A stretch of 64,000 nucleotides of DNA from Kordia sp. SMS9. Lineage in GTDB: Bacteria; Bacteroidota; Bacteroidia; Flavobacteriales; Flavobacteriaceae. Shown here in pieces: positions 18,366 to 28,158 of the stretch. Position 1 is the first letter of the stretch, and each line of letters opens with the position of its first letter. A model generated the notes under the pieces. It worked only from the letters and a program-made list of their open reading frames with translations, was not told the origin of the DNA and ran no database searches. The DNA lies in the NCBI RefSeq assembly GCF_003352465.1, contig NZ_CP031153.1:1726465-1790464 (forward strand). Reading direction: 5' to 3'. The translations under genes and the position numbers were made by a program.

Positions 18366-18950
18366 TTATAAACTATTTTTACGAATGCGACTCATGTGTC
18401 GCGACGAAATTCCCAAGAAAGATGCCAAATAATGCAAGGGAACTTCTTTCAATAATTTAGGCTCATTGGCAAGCAATTTTTTATAGCGTTCTTCAGGAGT
18501 TAAGGTGAGTAAATCAATACGGTAATCGTCAATTCGGTAAATTTGATTTTCTATTAAATTATAATAAAAACGATGAAACGCTTCGTTGGTTTCTAGTAAC
18601 TTTTGAAAATTAAGTTGGTCAATCACAAACAAATCACAATCGCTAATTGCTTTGATGTTTTTCCGAGATGGAATTTGATGCATAAAGCTTTTCAATGCCG
18701 CTGTGGCAGAATTTTTCAATGCGAGATAGGTGGTTTTTTCTTCGCCATCGACCATAATATTATGTTGTAAAATGCCGCTTTCAATAAAGCAGAAATACGG
18801 ACAAATCTTGCCTTCTGCCACAAACAGCGTGTTCTTTTGTAAATGCAAATGTTGAAACGCTTCTAAAATTGCAGGAATTTGAATATCCAAAGATTCATCA
18901 TCAATGAAAGTTTTCAAATAGAATTCAAAATTAGTGGTAGAAACGTTCAT
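18366..18950 (-). CDS. Crp/Fnr family transcriptional regulator
   Basis: A 194-residue regulator with the two-domain layout of the Crp/Fnr family. Residues ~20-120 form the cyclic-nucleotide-binding-like beta barrel (LQKNTLFVAEGKICPYFCFIESGILQ, where the family has its GxxxxxxYxIxxG pattern). The arginine and glutamate needed for cAMP binding are not evident, so the effector is unknown. The C-terminus, HYLASFLGISSRHMSRIRK, is the winged helix-turn-helix recognition helix. The length fits the short Bacteroidota subfamily. It stands alone between a T9SS protein gene and the divergent large BNR gene and could regulate either, which is only a positional idea. Confidence 0.88.
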   Translation of the reverse strand: MNVSTTNFEFYLKTFIDDESLDIQIPAILEAFQHLHLQKNTLFVAEGKICPYFCFIESGILQHNIMVDGEEKTTYLALKNSATAALKSFMHQIPSRKNIKAISDCDLFVIDQLNFQKLLETNEAFHRFYYNLIENQIYRIDDYRIDLLTLTPEERYKKLLANEPKLLKEVPLHYLASFLGISSRHMSRIRKNSL

Positions 18951-19246
18951 AAATTACAAAATAATAGGAAGCCAAAATACGAACTATTTCACTTGAAAAT
19001 GAATTTACTGTTAAAATAGTATTGAGATATTAGTATTGAGTATTGAGATGTTTTCTAAGATCACTCAATTATGAGTAAGAATGTAAAAGACTTTCACAAA
19101 AACGTTTCCAACAAATACAGCTTCTTGAATTTTAATCAAAAAAAGTACACATCTGTAAATTTTGATCGTACTATTGTTAAAAAAGTGTTCTAAATTTTGC
19201 CGAGTTTGCAACATTCCGTATTTTCCATGACTAAATAAAACCATCC
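18951..19246. repeat. Divergent intergenic region with TAGTATTGAG repeats
   Basis: The 296-base spacer between divergent genes contains a directly repeated word, TATTGAGATAT and TAGTATTGAGTATTGAGAT at 19019-19050. The same family occurs at 4515-4542, 28120-28142 and 37392-37405. Promoters for both neighbours should lie here, but no TAnnTTTG box is a perfect match. Confidence 0.4.
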
Positions 19247-22102
19247 ATGAAACCTAAAATCTTACTCCTTATTTGTTCATTTCTTAGTGTGCAAATTGGC
19301 TTCGCACAAAGCAATCCAACTTCGGCAGCAACTGTGCAAGAAGCGTTACAACAAAAAGCGAAACTCACGCAAAATTCCACAGTTAAAAACATCGAATTCA
19401 CCAACATTGGTCCTACAATTATGAGCGGACGTGTGGTCGATTTAGACGTGAATCCAAACAACACCACCGAATTTTATGTTGCCTACGCTTCTGGCGGATT
19501 GTGGTATACAAATAACAACGGAACTACGTTTGAACCTGTGTTAGACAGTTCGCCAACGCAAAATATTGGCGATATTGCGGTCGATTGGAACTCCAAAACC
19601 ATTTGGGTAGGAACAGGAGAAAACAACTCTTCGCGTTCGTCGTATGCAGGTATCGGAATTCTTAAAAGTTCCGACAACGGAAAGAACTGGCAAAACATGG
19701 GATTGTTAGATTCACATCATATCAGTCGCATCGTCATCAACCCGAACAATGCTGATGAATTGATTGTGGCTGTGTTAGGACATTTATATTCGCCAAATGC
19801 AGAACGTGGCATTTTCAAAACGACGGATGGCGGAAAAAGTTGGACAAAAACACTTTTTATAAACAACGATACCGGAATTGTCGATTTGGCAGTTTCGCCA
19901 AACAATTTCAACATACAATATGCTTCTTCGTGGGAACGCGATCGAAAAGCGTGGAATTTTGTGGGGAATGGAAGCAATTCCGCAATATATAAAAGTACAG
20001 ATGCTGGAAACACTTGGAAAAAGATATCAGAAAAATCAGGCTTCCCAACAGGCGATGGCGTCGGACGAATTGGATTGGCTGTATACGATGATGAAACCGT
20101 ATATGCGTTTCACGACAGTCAATTTAGACGTGAAAAGAAAGAAAAAAAGAAAAGCGATTCCAAAGCATTGACGAAAGACGATTTTAAAACGATGTCTTCT
20201 TCCGCATTTTTAGCATTGAGCGATAAAGAATTAAACACCTATTTAAAAACAAACGGTTTTCAAGAAAAATACAGAGCCGAAAACGTAAAGCAACTCGTAA
20301 GAACAGGAACAATCAGACCGGTAGATTTGGCGAAATATTTAGAAAATGCCAATTCATTATTATTTGATACACCTGTAATTGGCGCACAAGTTTTCAAAAC
20401 AACTGATGGTGGAACATCGTGGAACAAAACACACGAAGATTACTTAGATGATGTGGTGTATTCGTACGGGTATTACTTCGGAATGATTCGCGTAAGCCCA
20501 AAAAATCCAAATCAAATATACATTGCAGGAGTTCCAATTTTGCGTTCGCAAGATGGTGGAAAAACATTCAAATCGATCAACGGACAAAACGTACACGTAG
20601 ATCATCATGCACTTTGGGTAAATCCGAACAATCCCAATCATTTGATCAATGGAAATGATGGTGGCGTCAATATTTCATACAATAATGGCGACAATTGGAT
20701 CAAGTGCAATACGCCAGCCGTAGGACAGTTTTATGCGATTTACGCAGACGAACAAACGCCGTACAAAGTGTATGGAGGATTGCAAGACAATGGTGTTTGG
20801 GTTGGACCAAATGACTACAAAGCTTCGGTAAAATGGCATGAAGAAGGACAATATCCGTATGAAAGAATTATGGGTGGCGACGGAATGCAAGTGCAAGTTG
20901 ACAAGCGAAATCCAAACATTGTATACACAGGATATCAGTTTGGAAACTACTTCAGAATTAATCGTGAAACTGGGAAAAGACAATACATTCAGCCGAAACA
21001 TGAATTGGGAGAATCGCCATACAGATTCAACTGGCAAACGCCGATTCATCTGTCGGTTCACAATCAAGATATCTTATATTTAGGAGGAAACAAATTGCAC
21101 AGATCGCTCAACAAAGGTGATGAATGGGAAGCAATTTCGGACGATGTAACTCAAGGCGGTAAAAAAGGAAATGTAGCGTATGGAACGTTGACAAGCATTT
21201 CAGAATCACCTTTTCAATTTGGGTTGATTTATGTGGGAAGTGATGACGGATTGGTACATATCACTAAAAACGGCGGCGGTGATTGGCAGAAGATTTCCAA
21301 CAGCTTTCCACAAGATTTATGGGTTTCACGCGTGATTGCTTCTGCACACAAAAAAGAACGTGTCTACGTTGCGCTAAACGGATATCGATGGGATAATTTC
21401 AAGACATATCTTTATAAATCGGATGATTACGGACAGACGTGGTCAAGCATCGCAGTTGGGATTCCAACTTCACCTGTCAATGTCATTAAGGAAGATCCAA
21501 TCAATGAAAACGTGTTGTATGTTGGAACTGATAACGGCGCGTATGCTTCATTAAACATGGGCGAAACATGGCATCCTTTTGTAAACGGATTGCCAAATGT
21601 TGCGGTGCATGATATTGTGGTGCAAAAACAAGCCAAAGATTTACTAATTGGAACTCACGGACGTTCTATTTACAAAGCAAATATTGGTGTATTGCAAGAA
21701 GTTAATGCAGCGATTGCATCCAAAGAAATTCATGTGTTTGACACAAAAAATATACGTTCTCGCTCATCTTGGGGAACTACGTGGAGCAAATGGCTGGATG
21801 CTTACGTTCCTTCGGCGGAAATCTATTTTCACACCAAAAAAGCAGGTGATGTTACTGTAAAAGTCATTGCGGAAAATGGTGTCGTGATGAACGAAGGGAA
21901 ACTCAATGCGGATGCAGGTTTCAATACTTGGAAGTACGATGTGAGTGTGACGGAAAAAGCACGTAAAAAATACTTAAAAAAGAAGGAAGATGCATCTATT
22001 CCAAAAAAGAAAAACGGCGCGTATTACTTGCCAAAAGGAACCTATACAATTGAAGTTTCTGGAAAAGACGGAAAAGATACAACGGAGTTGGTAATTGAAT
22101 AG
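19247..22102 (+). CDS. Secreted BNR/VPS10-like beta-propeller protein
   Basis: A 951-residue exported protein. The signal peptide is MKPKILLLICSFLSVQIGFAQ. Along the chain are many BNR/Asp-box turns typical of the sortilin/VPS10-like propeller (KSSDNGKNWQ, TTDGGKSWTK, STDAGNTWKK, TTDGGTSWNK, KSDDYGQTWSS). The family is often annotated in Bacteroidota as a glycosyl hydrolase, but no catalytic residues can be assigned by eye. A Lys-rich insertion lies around residues 290-365. The C-terminus (TYTIEVSGKDGKDTTELVIE) is a small beta-sandwich, not a T9SS sorting domain, so it may stay periplasmic. It ends before a strong terminator and is monocistronic. Confidence 0.88.
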   Translation: MKPKILLLICSFLSVQIGFAQSNPTSAATVQEALQQKAKLTQNSTVKNIEFTNIGPTIMSGRVVDLDVNPNNTTEFYVAYASGGLWYTNNNGTTFEPVLDSSPTQNIGDIAVDWNSKTIWVGTGENNSSRSSYAGIGILKSSDNGKNWQNMGLLDSHHISRIVINPNNADELIVAVLGHLYSPNAERGIFKTTDGGKSWTKTLFINNDTGIVDLAVSPNNFNIQYASSWERDRKAWNFVGNGSNSAIYKSTDAGNTWKKISEKSGFPTGDGVGRIGLAVYDDETVYAFHDSQFRREKKEKKKSDSKALTKDDFKTMSSSAFLALSDKELNTYLKTNGFQEKYRAENVKQLVRTGTIRPVDLAKYLENANSLLFDTPVIGAQVFKTTDGGTSWNKTHEDYLDDVVYSYGYYFGMIRVSPKNPNQIYIAGVPILRSQDGGKTFKSINGQNVHVDHHALWVNPNNPNHLINGNDGGVNISYNNGDNWIKCNTPAVGQFYAIYADEQTPYKVYGGLQDNGVWVGPNDYKASVKWHEEGQYPYERIMGGDGMQVQVDKRNPNIVYTGYQFGNYFRINRETGKRQYIQPKHELGESPYRFNWQTPIHLSVHNQDILYLGGNKLHRSLNKGDEWEAISDDVTQGGKKGNVAYGTLTSISESPFQFGLIYVGSDDGLVHITKNGGGDWQKISNSFPQDLWVSRVIASAHKKERVYVALNGYRWDNFKTYLYKSDDYGQTWSSIAVGIPTSPVNVIKEDPINENVLYVGTDNGAYASLNMGETWHPFVNGLPNVAVHDIVVQKQAKDLLIGTHGRSIYKANIGVLQEVNAAIASKEIHVFDTKNIRSRSSWGTTWSKWLDAYVPSAEIYFHTKKAGDVTVKVIAENGVVMNEGKLNADAGFNTWKYDVSVTEKARKKYLKKKEDASIPKKKNGAYYLPKGTYTIEVSGKDGKDTTELVIE

Positions 22103-22191
22103 TTTATGAGTTTAAAGGTTGAGAAGTTTAGTGTAAGTCAAATTATTTGATACTCAACTTACTATTGCAAAAAACAATACATGCATATTTC

Positions 22192-22231
22192 AAGCGCACT
22201 TGTGTAGAATTTTTTCTACTCAAGTGCGCTT
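22192..22231. terminator. Strong hairpin between convergent genes
   Basis: AAGCGCACTTG at 22192-22202 pairs with CAAGTGCGCTT at 22221-22231, and GTAGAA pairs with TTCTAC inside, leaving a TTTT loop. It is a long, almost perfect stem that could serve both convergent genes. The T-run after it is short on both strands. Confidence 0.65.
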
Positions 22232-22322
22232 ATTTTGTGCTCAAGAGTAAAAATTATTTTCTTCTTGAGTAAAATGGGTATAGTCTGCAAGTTTCTTTAA
22301 ACACTTGTGGTATACTACAAAC

Positions 22323-22355
22323 AGATTGCCGTGTTGCAAACTCCTCGCAAGGACG
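22323..22355 (-). repeat. TTGCGAG...GCAATCTG dispersed repeat, copy 1
   Basis: On the minus strand the region reads CGTCCTTGCGAG, a variable centre, then GGCAATCTG. A second copy with the same ends lies at 57472-57511 on the plus strand. It resembles the widespread CGTCATTGCGAGG-type intergenic repeat that I recall from unrelated bacterial genomes. Confidence 0.5.
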
Positions 22356-22381
22356 TTTCTAACAAGGTTGCCGAGCTACGT

Positions 22382-23347
22382 CTAGGCACCCACATGAAAC
22401 AACGCATCACCTTGATTCACCACTGCTTGATTGTTAATACAAAACACAAACCCAGAATAGGGCGCTTTAATTTCTTTACAGTAATTCGCAAAAGTATCTG
22501 TGACAAAACCAAGAATTTCTTCTTTTTCAATAGAACTCCCATTCAACACTTGTGGCACAAACATACCAGCGGTTGGGGCGCGTAACCATTTGCGTTCGGT
22601 GAGATATTCGCTTTCCTCGCGTTCAATAAGCATGGGATCAATTTTGTCAATCATGTTGAGGTATTTCATGACATTCAAAATTCCTTGAATCCCTTCTTTA
22701 ATCGCATATTCGTCAAAACGCATACTTTCGCCACCTTCATACACAATAATCGGAATCTTCATTTCGTATGCCGTTTTTCTGAACGACTTATCAATCAAAG
22801 AAGTTGAAAAGTAAAAAGGTGCGTTAAACACGTTGGCTAAGGCTTCACTTTCTTTAAAATCTGCTGTAAAACGTATTTGTGGATGATTGTGTCGTTGTGC
22901 GCCGCCAGTATGCAAATCAATGCCAAAATCGACGTGTGGAAGCACTTCTTGTGTTACATGATAGGCAATTCTCGCGGCAAGCGAACCCTTTTTCATTCCA
23001 GGAAAACTACGGTTTACATCTTTGCCATCGGGCACTTGTCGTGAAAAATGGATAAACCCAAAAATATTGAGCAATGGCAGTACAATTACTGCGCCAGTTT
23101 TAACCTTATAACAACCTTCAAACAGCATTCTGCGGATGATTTCTACACCGTTAATTTCATCGCCATGCAAACCACCTTGTACCAACAAGGTCGGACCAGG
23201 TTTTTCAGCATTAAATACATACACAGGAATATCAATCAAGGTTCCAGTAGGCAAACGATCAATGGGAATTTGAATCCATTTGGCTTCACCAGGTTGTACA
23301 GCTTCACCATGAATAGTTATGGTTTTATTTTCTGAATTTTCGAGCAT
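22382..23347 (-). CDS. Succinylglutamate desuccinylase/aspartoacylase family hydrolase
   Basis: A ~321-residue zinc hydrolase of the AstE/ASPA (M14-like) family. GGLHGDEINGVE near residue 60 supplies the His and Glu zinc ligands and DLHTGG near 145 the next conserved block. A C-terminal biotinyl/lipoyl-like beta domain (YSGFVFCINNQAVVNQGDALFHV) is typical of the subgroup. The start at 23347 is chosen; it overlaps the end of the RimK-like gene by 23 bases, and in-frame ATGs at 23359 and 23383 are alternatives. The overlap shows tight coupling with that ligase gene. Together they could add and remove an amino-acid moiety on a peptide or protein, but the substrate is unknown. Confidence 0.87.
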   Translation of the reverse strand: MLENSENKTITIHGEAVQPGEAKWIQIPIDRLPTGTLIDIPVYVFNAEKPGPTLLVQGGLHGDEINGVEIIRRMLFEGCYKVKTGAVIVLPLLNIFGFIHFSRQVPDGKDVNRSFPGMKKGSLAARIAYHVTQEVLPHVDFGIDLHTGGAQRHNHPQIRFTADFKESEALANVFNAPFYFSTSLIDKSFRKTAYEMKIPIIVYEGGESMRFDEYAIKEGIQGILNVMKYLNMIDKIDPMLIEREESEYLTERKWLRAPTAGMFVPQVLNGSSIEKEEILGFVTDTFANYCKEIKAPYSGFVFCINNQAVVNQGDALFHVGA

Positions 23348-24218
23348 TCTTTTCAACATATTTAATGATCTCACCAGCCACATTCACTTTCGTATGTGCT
23401 TCAATGCCTTCCAATCCAGCAGACGAATTGGCTTCAATCACCAACGGTCCACGATTAGAACGAATAATATCCACACCACAAACAGGCAATCCTAGTACTT
23501 TGGCGGTATGAATCGCAATTTTCTTTTCGTAATTTGTCAAGTTTACAGATTCCATAGAACCGCCACGATGCACATTGCTTCTAAAATCTTCATCGCCACT
23601 ACTGCGCATCATCGAAGCCACAATTTTATTTCCCACAATATACACACGAATATCTTGTCCGTTGGCTTCCTCAATAAACTCCTGCATAATAATATTCACG
23701 TTCATATTGTATAGCGATTCAATAATAGATTTTGCCGATTTCTTACTGTCCGCAATCATAACGCCCAATCCTTGCGTTCCTTCTTGCAATTTTATAATAA
23801 TAGGCGCGCCACCGAGTAATTCAATATGTTCTTTAATGTTTGAGGTGTCTTTGGCAAACAAGGTTTTCGGAATCGGAATGTGTTTTCTTGCCAAAATTTG
23901 CATGGTGCGCAACTTATTTCTCGAACGAATAATTCCGAGCGATTTTGCCGTAGTAAACGTTCCATTCATTTCAAATTGTTTCACAATCGCTGCACCGTGT
24001 CGTGTGACCGAAGTTCCAATACGAGGAATAATAGCATGGGCGCCAGATGTAATGTTTTCAGAACCAAAATAAATCTGTGGTTTTGCACCTTCTCCAAGCA
24101 TGACGGCGCATTTTGTGTGATCAATAACTCTCACATTATGTCCTTTTTTGGCGGCTTCATGATACAATCTATTCGTAGAATAAATTCGAGCGCTAATAGA
24201 AAGAATATAAATATTCAT
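23325..24218 (-). CDS. RimK-type ATP-grasp alpha-L-glutamate ligase
   Basis: A 297-residue ATP-grasp ligase that joins glutamate, or a related amino acid, to a carboxyl group of a protein or small molecule. The start at 24218 (MNIYILSISARIYSTNRL) fits the family; an upstream in-frame ATG adds only five residues. The ATP-grasp core shows ATP-binding IIIKLQEGTQGLGV, the MQEFIEEANGQDIRV strand and the C-terminal metal-binding VIEANSSAGLEGIE, all typical of RimK. It overlaps the AstE/ASPA-like hydrolase gene downstream. The true ribosomal S6 modifying role is uncertain, because RimK-like ligases with hydrolase partners often serve other substrates. Confidence 0.9.
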   Translation of the reverse strand: MNIYILSISARIYSTNRLYHEAAKKGHNVRVIDHTKCAVMLGEGAKPQIYFGSENITSGAHAIIPRIGTSVTRHGAAIVKQFEMNGTFTTAKSLGIIRSRNKLRTMQILARKHIPIPKTLFAKDTSNIKEHIELLGGAPIIIKLQEGTQGLGVMIADSKKSAKSIIESLYNMNVNIIMQEFIEEANGQDIRVYIVGNKIVASMMRSSGDEDFRSNVHRGGSMESVNLTNYEKKIAIHTAKVLGLPVCGVDIIRSNRGPLVIEANSSAGLEGIEAHTKVNVAGEIIKYVEKNARKFRK

Positions 24219-24338
24219 CGCAGAAGAAATCAAGATAAGATTTTCTAAAAATAAGTAAACTTTCTTAGTTTAAAAGGATTGCGTGCTAAAAAACAGTAAA
24301 TAAGTGTTTTTAAAGTTATTTTTATGTATTTACGCGAT

Positions 24339-24346
24339 TAATTTTG
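24339..24346 (+). promoter_or_regulatory. Candidate -7 box for the lipoprotein gene
   Basis: TAATTTTG matches the Bacteroidota TAnnTTTG element and lies 66 bases before the chosen ATG at 24412. This supports the downstream start, because the longer frame would begin at 24304, upstream of the box. No clear TTG element is seen at the -33 position. Confidence 0.45.
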
Positions 24347-24411
24347 TAATAATTCTTTGTGATGAATCGTTATGGTTTGAGAACAATTCTTGTGAAATCA
24401 AAAACAATCCG

Positions 24412-25284
24412 ATGAAAAAAATAATCTTGTTTGCCATTATTTTAAGTGTGTTTCTACTTTCGTGTTCTTCTAATGAAGATTGTTGCCCGCCTGAAGCAAC
24501 TACCAACAATTTGATCATTAAGTTTAAGTTTGATCCCACACAAGAGCGTTTGAACAATTTGGGACAACCCGAAGCGATTCCTGCAGGAAATGCAGCACAA
24601 TCATCAACTTTTGCGCGCATGAGTGCGAATTATATCGAATTTGCTCCAACTGCTACCACACTTTTGGGTGAAGGAGAAATTATTTACAATGGTACAGAAA
24701 CAACAGAAGGTGGCGAGGTGGCAATAAATTTTCAAGCGGCGCAATTTGCTGGAAATGATGCCGTTTTTGTAACGATTCCGATGAATCAAGTAGCTGCTGG
24801 AACGTACAACTGGGTTCGTGTATCGTTGGCATATCAAGAAGGAAGTATCAATTTGTTGCAAAACGGTGATGATATTACGGGAACACTCGCAAGTTTTGTA
24901 GGTTACAATAGTTACATCACAAGTTTTGACGTCAACGGAAGTACGTTCAACATTAATGAAAACAAGCTACAAGGATTTTGGGCATTTGAAGCCTTGGGAT
25001 TTACGACACAAGGACAAGCGCCAGCTGGTGCAACTACAGTTCCCAATCCGTTATTTGATTCGTCGCCTGTGCCACAAGGTTCCTGTGTTGTTACGGGACA
25101 ATTTACCAATGCATTTACCATTACAGGAAACGAAACTCAAGATGTAGAAGTCACACTTTCCTTTTCTGTGAACAATAGTTTTGAGTGGACAGAAATCAAC
25201 GCAGACGGCAAATATGAGCCTTCCATTGGCGAGCAACCTGTCGATATGGGACTCCGAGGATTAATTCCTAGCTTTTCTAATTAA
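24412..25284 (+). CDS. Hypothetical lipoprotein
   Basis: A 290-residue exported lipoprotein. MKKIILFAIILSVFLLSCSS is a lipoprotein signal peptide with the acylated Cys at residue 18, and a second Cys pair (EDCCPPE) follows closely. The frame is open further upstream to 24304, but the extension is not signal-like and precedes the -7 box, so 24412 is the start. The mature part is beta-rich, with low-charge strands (TGTLASFVGYNSYITSFDV) and a C-terminal FSVNNSFEWTEI. No domain was recognised. It is transcribed alone before the sdh promoter. The role is unknown; an outer-membrane or surface lipoprotein is likely. Confidence 0.8.
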   Translation: MKKIILFAIILSVFLLSCSSNEDCCPPEATTNNLIIKFKFDPTQERLNNLGQPEAIPAGNAAQSSTFARMSANYIEFAPTATTLLGEGEIIYNGTETTEGGEVAINFQAAQFAGNDAVFVTIPMNQVAAGTYNWVRVSLAYQEGSINLLQNGDDITGTLASFVGYNSYITSFDVNGSTFNINENKLQGFWAFEALGFTTQGQAPAGATTVPNPLFDSSPVPQGSCVVTGQFTNAFTITGNETQDVEVTLSFSVNNSFEWTEINADGKYEPSIGEQPVDMGLRGLIPSFSN

Positions 25285-25321
25285 ACTCATTCTAAATAGG
25301 CTTCAAAATAGTTGTGAAAAC

Positions 25322-25352
25322 TTGTAGACATTCCGCCTGCGACGTATATTTG
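25322..25352 (+). promoter_or_regulatory. Promoter of the sdhCAB operon
   Basis: TTG at 25322-25324 and TATATTTG at 25345-25352 match the TTG and TAnnTTTG elements of Bacteroidota promoters with a 20-base gap. Transcription would begin about 25358, some 22 bases before sdhC. The same architecture occurs before glyS. Confidence 0.65.
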
Positions 25353-25379
25353 TAACACAAATAATTAATCACAATTATA

Positions 25380-26066
25380 ATGAGCGGAATTTTAAATTCT
25401 TCGATTGGAAGAAAGTTTGCGATGGCACTTTCGGCACTCTTCCTAATGGTTTTTATCTTACAACATTTTGCAATTAACATTCTTTCTGTATTTAGTCCCG
25501 ATACGTTTAACGAAGCTTCTCATTTTATGGGAACATTTTGGGCAGTACAGTTCATATTGCAACCAGTTTTGATTTTTGGTGTAATTTTTCACTTTGTGAT
25601 GGGATTTGTTTTAGAAATCCAAAATAACAGAGCACGTCAAGTGAGTTACGCTAAGAGTAATGGTGCTGCCAATTCTTCTTGGATGAGTAGAAACATGATT
25701 TGGAGTGGAGGATTTATCCTTGTATTTATTGTCATTCACATGATCGATTTTTGGGTACATGAAATGAACGTTAAATATGTTGCAGGCGATATGTCAGGAT
25801 TGATCAATCCTGCAGATCCTACAAGTGGATTCAGATATTATGAAGAATTGGTAGTGAAGTTTGTGCCAATTTGGAGAGTTGCCTTATACTGTGTTGGGTT
25901 TATCTTTTTAGCATTACACTTGCTACACGGATTTGGATCCGCATTCCAATCTATAGGAGCAAATAACAAATACACAAAAGCGTTAAAAGGAGTTAGCAAT
26001 GTATACTCTATTGGAATTCCAGCAGGGTTTATATTTATTGCTTTATATCATCATTTCGCACACTAA
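25380..26066 (+). CDS. sdhC: Succinate dehydrogenase cytochrome b subunit
   Basis: A 228-residue membrane subunit of succinate:quinone oxidoreductase. It has about five hydrophobic helices and several His residues in helices that can bind two hemes (LQHFAINIL, IFHFVMGF, IVIHMIDFWVH, ALHLLHGFGSAFQ). This is the single-subunit di-heme type shared with the Wolinella fumarate reductase rather than the SdhC/SdhD pair of Proteobacteria. It anchors SdhA and SdhB to the inner membrane and passes electrons to menaquinone. It is the first gene of the operon, followed by sdhA after 15 bases. Length and motifs are normal for Flavobacteriaceae. Confidence 0.95.
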   Translation: MSGILNSSIGRKFAMALSALFLMVFILQHFAINILSVFSPDTFNEASHFMGTFWAVQFILQPVLIFGVIFHFVMGFVLEIQNNRARQVSYAKSNGAANSSWMSRNMIWSGGFILVFIVIHMIDFWVHEMNVKYVAGDMSGLINPADPTSGFRYYEELVVKFVPIWRVALYCVGFIFLALHLLHGFGSAFQSIGANNKYTKALKGVSNVYSIGIPAGFIFIALYHHFAH

Positions 26067-26081
26067 AAACTTATCAAAACT

Positions 26082-28079
26082 ATGGCTTTAGATTCAAGAA
26101 TACCTCAAGGACCACTAGCAGATAAGTGGACAAGACATAAAAATGAAATCAACCTGGTAAACCCAGCCAACAAGCGTCTTATCGATGTCATTGTAGTGGG
26201 AACAGGACTCGCTGGCGGATCTGCGGCAGCAACACTAGCTGAGCTAGGATATAACGTAAAAGCATTTTGTTTTCAAGATTCTCCACGTCGTGCACACTCT
26301 ATTGCAGCACAAGGAGGAATCAACGCAGCAAAAAACTATCAAGGTGATGGAGATTCTACGTACCGATTGTTTTACGACACGGTAAAAGGTGGCGATTATC
26401 GTTCGCGAGAAGCCAATGTATATCGCTTGGCTGAGGTTTCTACAAACATCATTGATCAATGTGTGGCACAAGGCGTTCCTTTTGCACGTGATTATGGTGG
26501 ATTGTTAGACAACCGTTCGTTTGGTGGTGTATTAGTATCACGTACATTTTATGCCAAAGGACAAACGGGTCAACAATTATTATTAGGCGCATATTCTGCC
26601 ATGAACCGTCAAATTGGTCGTGGGAAAATAAAAATGTTCACACGTCACGAAATGTTAGATGTGGTCATTGTAGATGGAAAAGCAAGAGGAATAATTGCGC
26701 GTAACTTAGTTACTGGAGAAATTGAACGACATTCAGCACACGCTGTTGTACTTGGAACTGGAGGTTATGGTAATGCATTTTACCTTTCTACGTATGCAAT
26801 GGGATCAAATGTAACAGCAGCTTGGAAAGCACACAAACGTGGTGCCTATTTTGCAAATCCTTGTTACACACAAATTCACCCAACCTGTATTCCAGTTTCT
26901 GGAGATCATCAGTCTAAATTAACGTTAATGTCTGAATCACTCAGAAATGACGGACGAATTTGGGTGCCAAAACACAAAAAAGATGTGGAAGCAATTAGAG
27001 ATGGAAGTTTAAAGCCAACTCAACTTGCTGAAGAAGATAGAGATTACTATTTAGAAAGAAGATATCCAGCCTTTGGAAACTTGGTTCCACGTGATGTGGC
27101 ATCAAGAGCAGCAAAAGAACGTTGTGATGAAGGATATGGCGTCAATAAAACAGGAGAAGCTGTATACTTAGATTTCGCTTCGGCTTTTATGCGTTATGGA
27201 AAAGAACAAGCGCATGTGAAAGGCCTGGATGAAAATGATGAGGCATTGGTAAAAAAACTTGGTCAAGAAATCGTGAAGAACAAGTACGGAAACTTGTTCC
27301 AAATGTACGAGAAAATTGTAGATCAAAATCCATACGAAACGCCTATGATGATTTACCCTGCGGTTCACTATACGATGGGAGGTATTTGGGTCGATTATAA
27401 TTTAATGACCACCGTGCCTGGTTTGTATGCTATTGGAGAAGCTAATTTTTCTGATCATGGAGCCAACCGATTAGGAGCTTCTGCCTTAATGCAAGGATTG
27501 GCTGACGGATATTTTGTATTGCCATACACCATTGGTGATTATTTAGCGGACGATATTAGAACAGGACCTATTTCTACAGATTCAAAAGAATTTGATGAAG
27601 CTGAGAGAAATGTAACAGAGACGATTGATAAATTGATCAATAATAACGGAACAAAATCAGTAGATCATTTCCACAAACGTTTAGGAAAAATCATGTGGAA
27701 TAAATGTGGTATGGCGCGTAATGAAAAAGATTTGAAAGAAGCCATTACTGAAATTGCAGCACTTAGAGCAGAATTTTGGAAAGATGTTCTCATTCCTGGA
27801 GGCGCAGATGAATACAATGAAGAATTGGCGAAAGCAGGTCGTGTAGCAGATTTCTTGGAATTAGGAGAATTGTTTGCAAAAGATGCATTGGTTCGTGAAG
27901 AATCTGCCGGCGGACACTTTAGAGAAGAATACCAAACGCCCGAAGGAGAAGCTATGCGTCGTAAAGAATTCCAATTTGTTTCTGCCTGGGAATATAAAGG
28001 TGAGCCAAAAGATGCAGTGTTACACAAAGAAGACTTGGCATACGAAAATATTAAAGTAAAAGAGAGAAGTTATAAATAG
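26082..28079 (+). CDS. sdhA: Succinate dehydrogenase/fumarate reductase flavoprotein subunit
   Basis: A 665-residue flavoprotein that oxidises succinate to fumarate in the citric acid cycle. The FAD-binding dinucleotide motif [22 protein letters not shown] is near residue 36. It is followed by the [14 protein letters not shown] segment that carries the covalent FAD His, and by the catalytic-site segments [13 protein letters not shown] and [10 protein letters not shown]. The protein belongs to the long ~670-residue Bacteroidota form. It lies 15 bases after sdhC and 79 bases before sdhB. It is the soluble catalytic part of the complex, facing the cytoplasm. Motifs and length support an intact gene. 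Confidence 0.97.
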   Translation: MALDSRIPQGPLADKWTRHKNEINLVNPANKRLIDVIVVGTGLAGGSAAATLAELGYNVKAFCFQDSPRRAHSIAAQGGINAAKNYQGDGDSTYRLFYDTVKGGDYRSREANVYRLAEVSTNIIDQCVAQGVPFARDYGGLLDNRSFGGVLVSRTFYAKGQTGQQLLLGAYSAMNRQIGRGKIKMFTRHEMLDVVIVDGKARGIIARNLVTGEIERHSAHAVVLGTGGYGNAFYLSTYAMGSNVTAAWKAHKRGAYFANPCYTQIHPTCIPVSGDHQSKLTLMSESLRNDGRIWVPKHKKDVEAIRDGSLKPTQLAEEDRDYYLERRYPAFGNLVPRDVASRAAKERCDEGYGVNKTGEAVYLDFASAFMRYGKEQAHVKGLDENDEALVKKLGQEIVKNKYGNLFQMYEKIVDQNPYETPMMIYPAVHYTMGGIWVDYNLMTTVPGLYAIGEANFSDHGANRLGASALMQGLADGYFVLPYTIGDYLADDIRTGPISTDSKEFDEAERNVTETIDKLINNNGTKSVDHFHKRLGKIMWNKCGMARNEKDLKEAITEIAALRAEFWKDVLIPGGADEYNEELAKAGRVADFLELGELFAKDALVREESAGGHFREEYQTPEGEAMRRKEFQFVSAWEYKGEPKDAVLHKEDLAYENIKVKERSYK

Positions 28080-28119
28080 ATCGTAGTATTAAGACATGAG
28101 ATGTTAGTTATCTAACTGC

Positions 28120-28142
28120 TCAATACTCAATACTCAATACTA
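28120..28142. repeat. TACTCAATAC repeat inside the sdh operon
   Basis: Three consecutive copies of an eight-base CTCAATA unit, in the spacer between sdhA and sdhB. The same family occurs at 4515-4542, 19019-19050 and 37392-37405 on either strand. Its location within a core operon suggests a tolerated intergenic insertion. Confidence 0.55.
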
Positions 28143-28158
28143 AAATCTAAAAAAAGTT

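Noticed and set aside
24304..24411. Extended N-terminus of the lipoprotein gene
   Set aside because: The upstream part is not a signal peptide, and a -7 box at 24339 lies inside it, so the transcript would begin after the upstream ATG.
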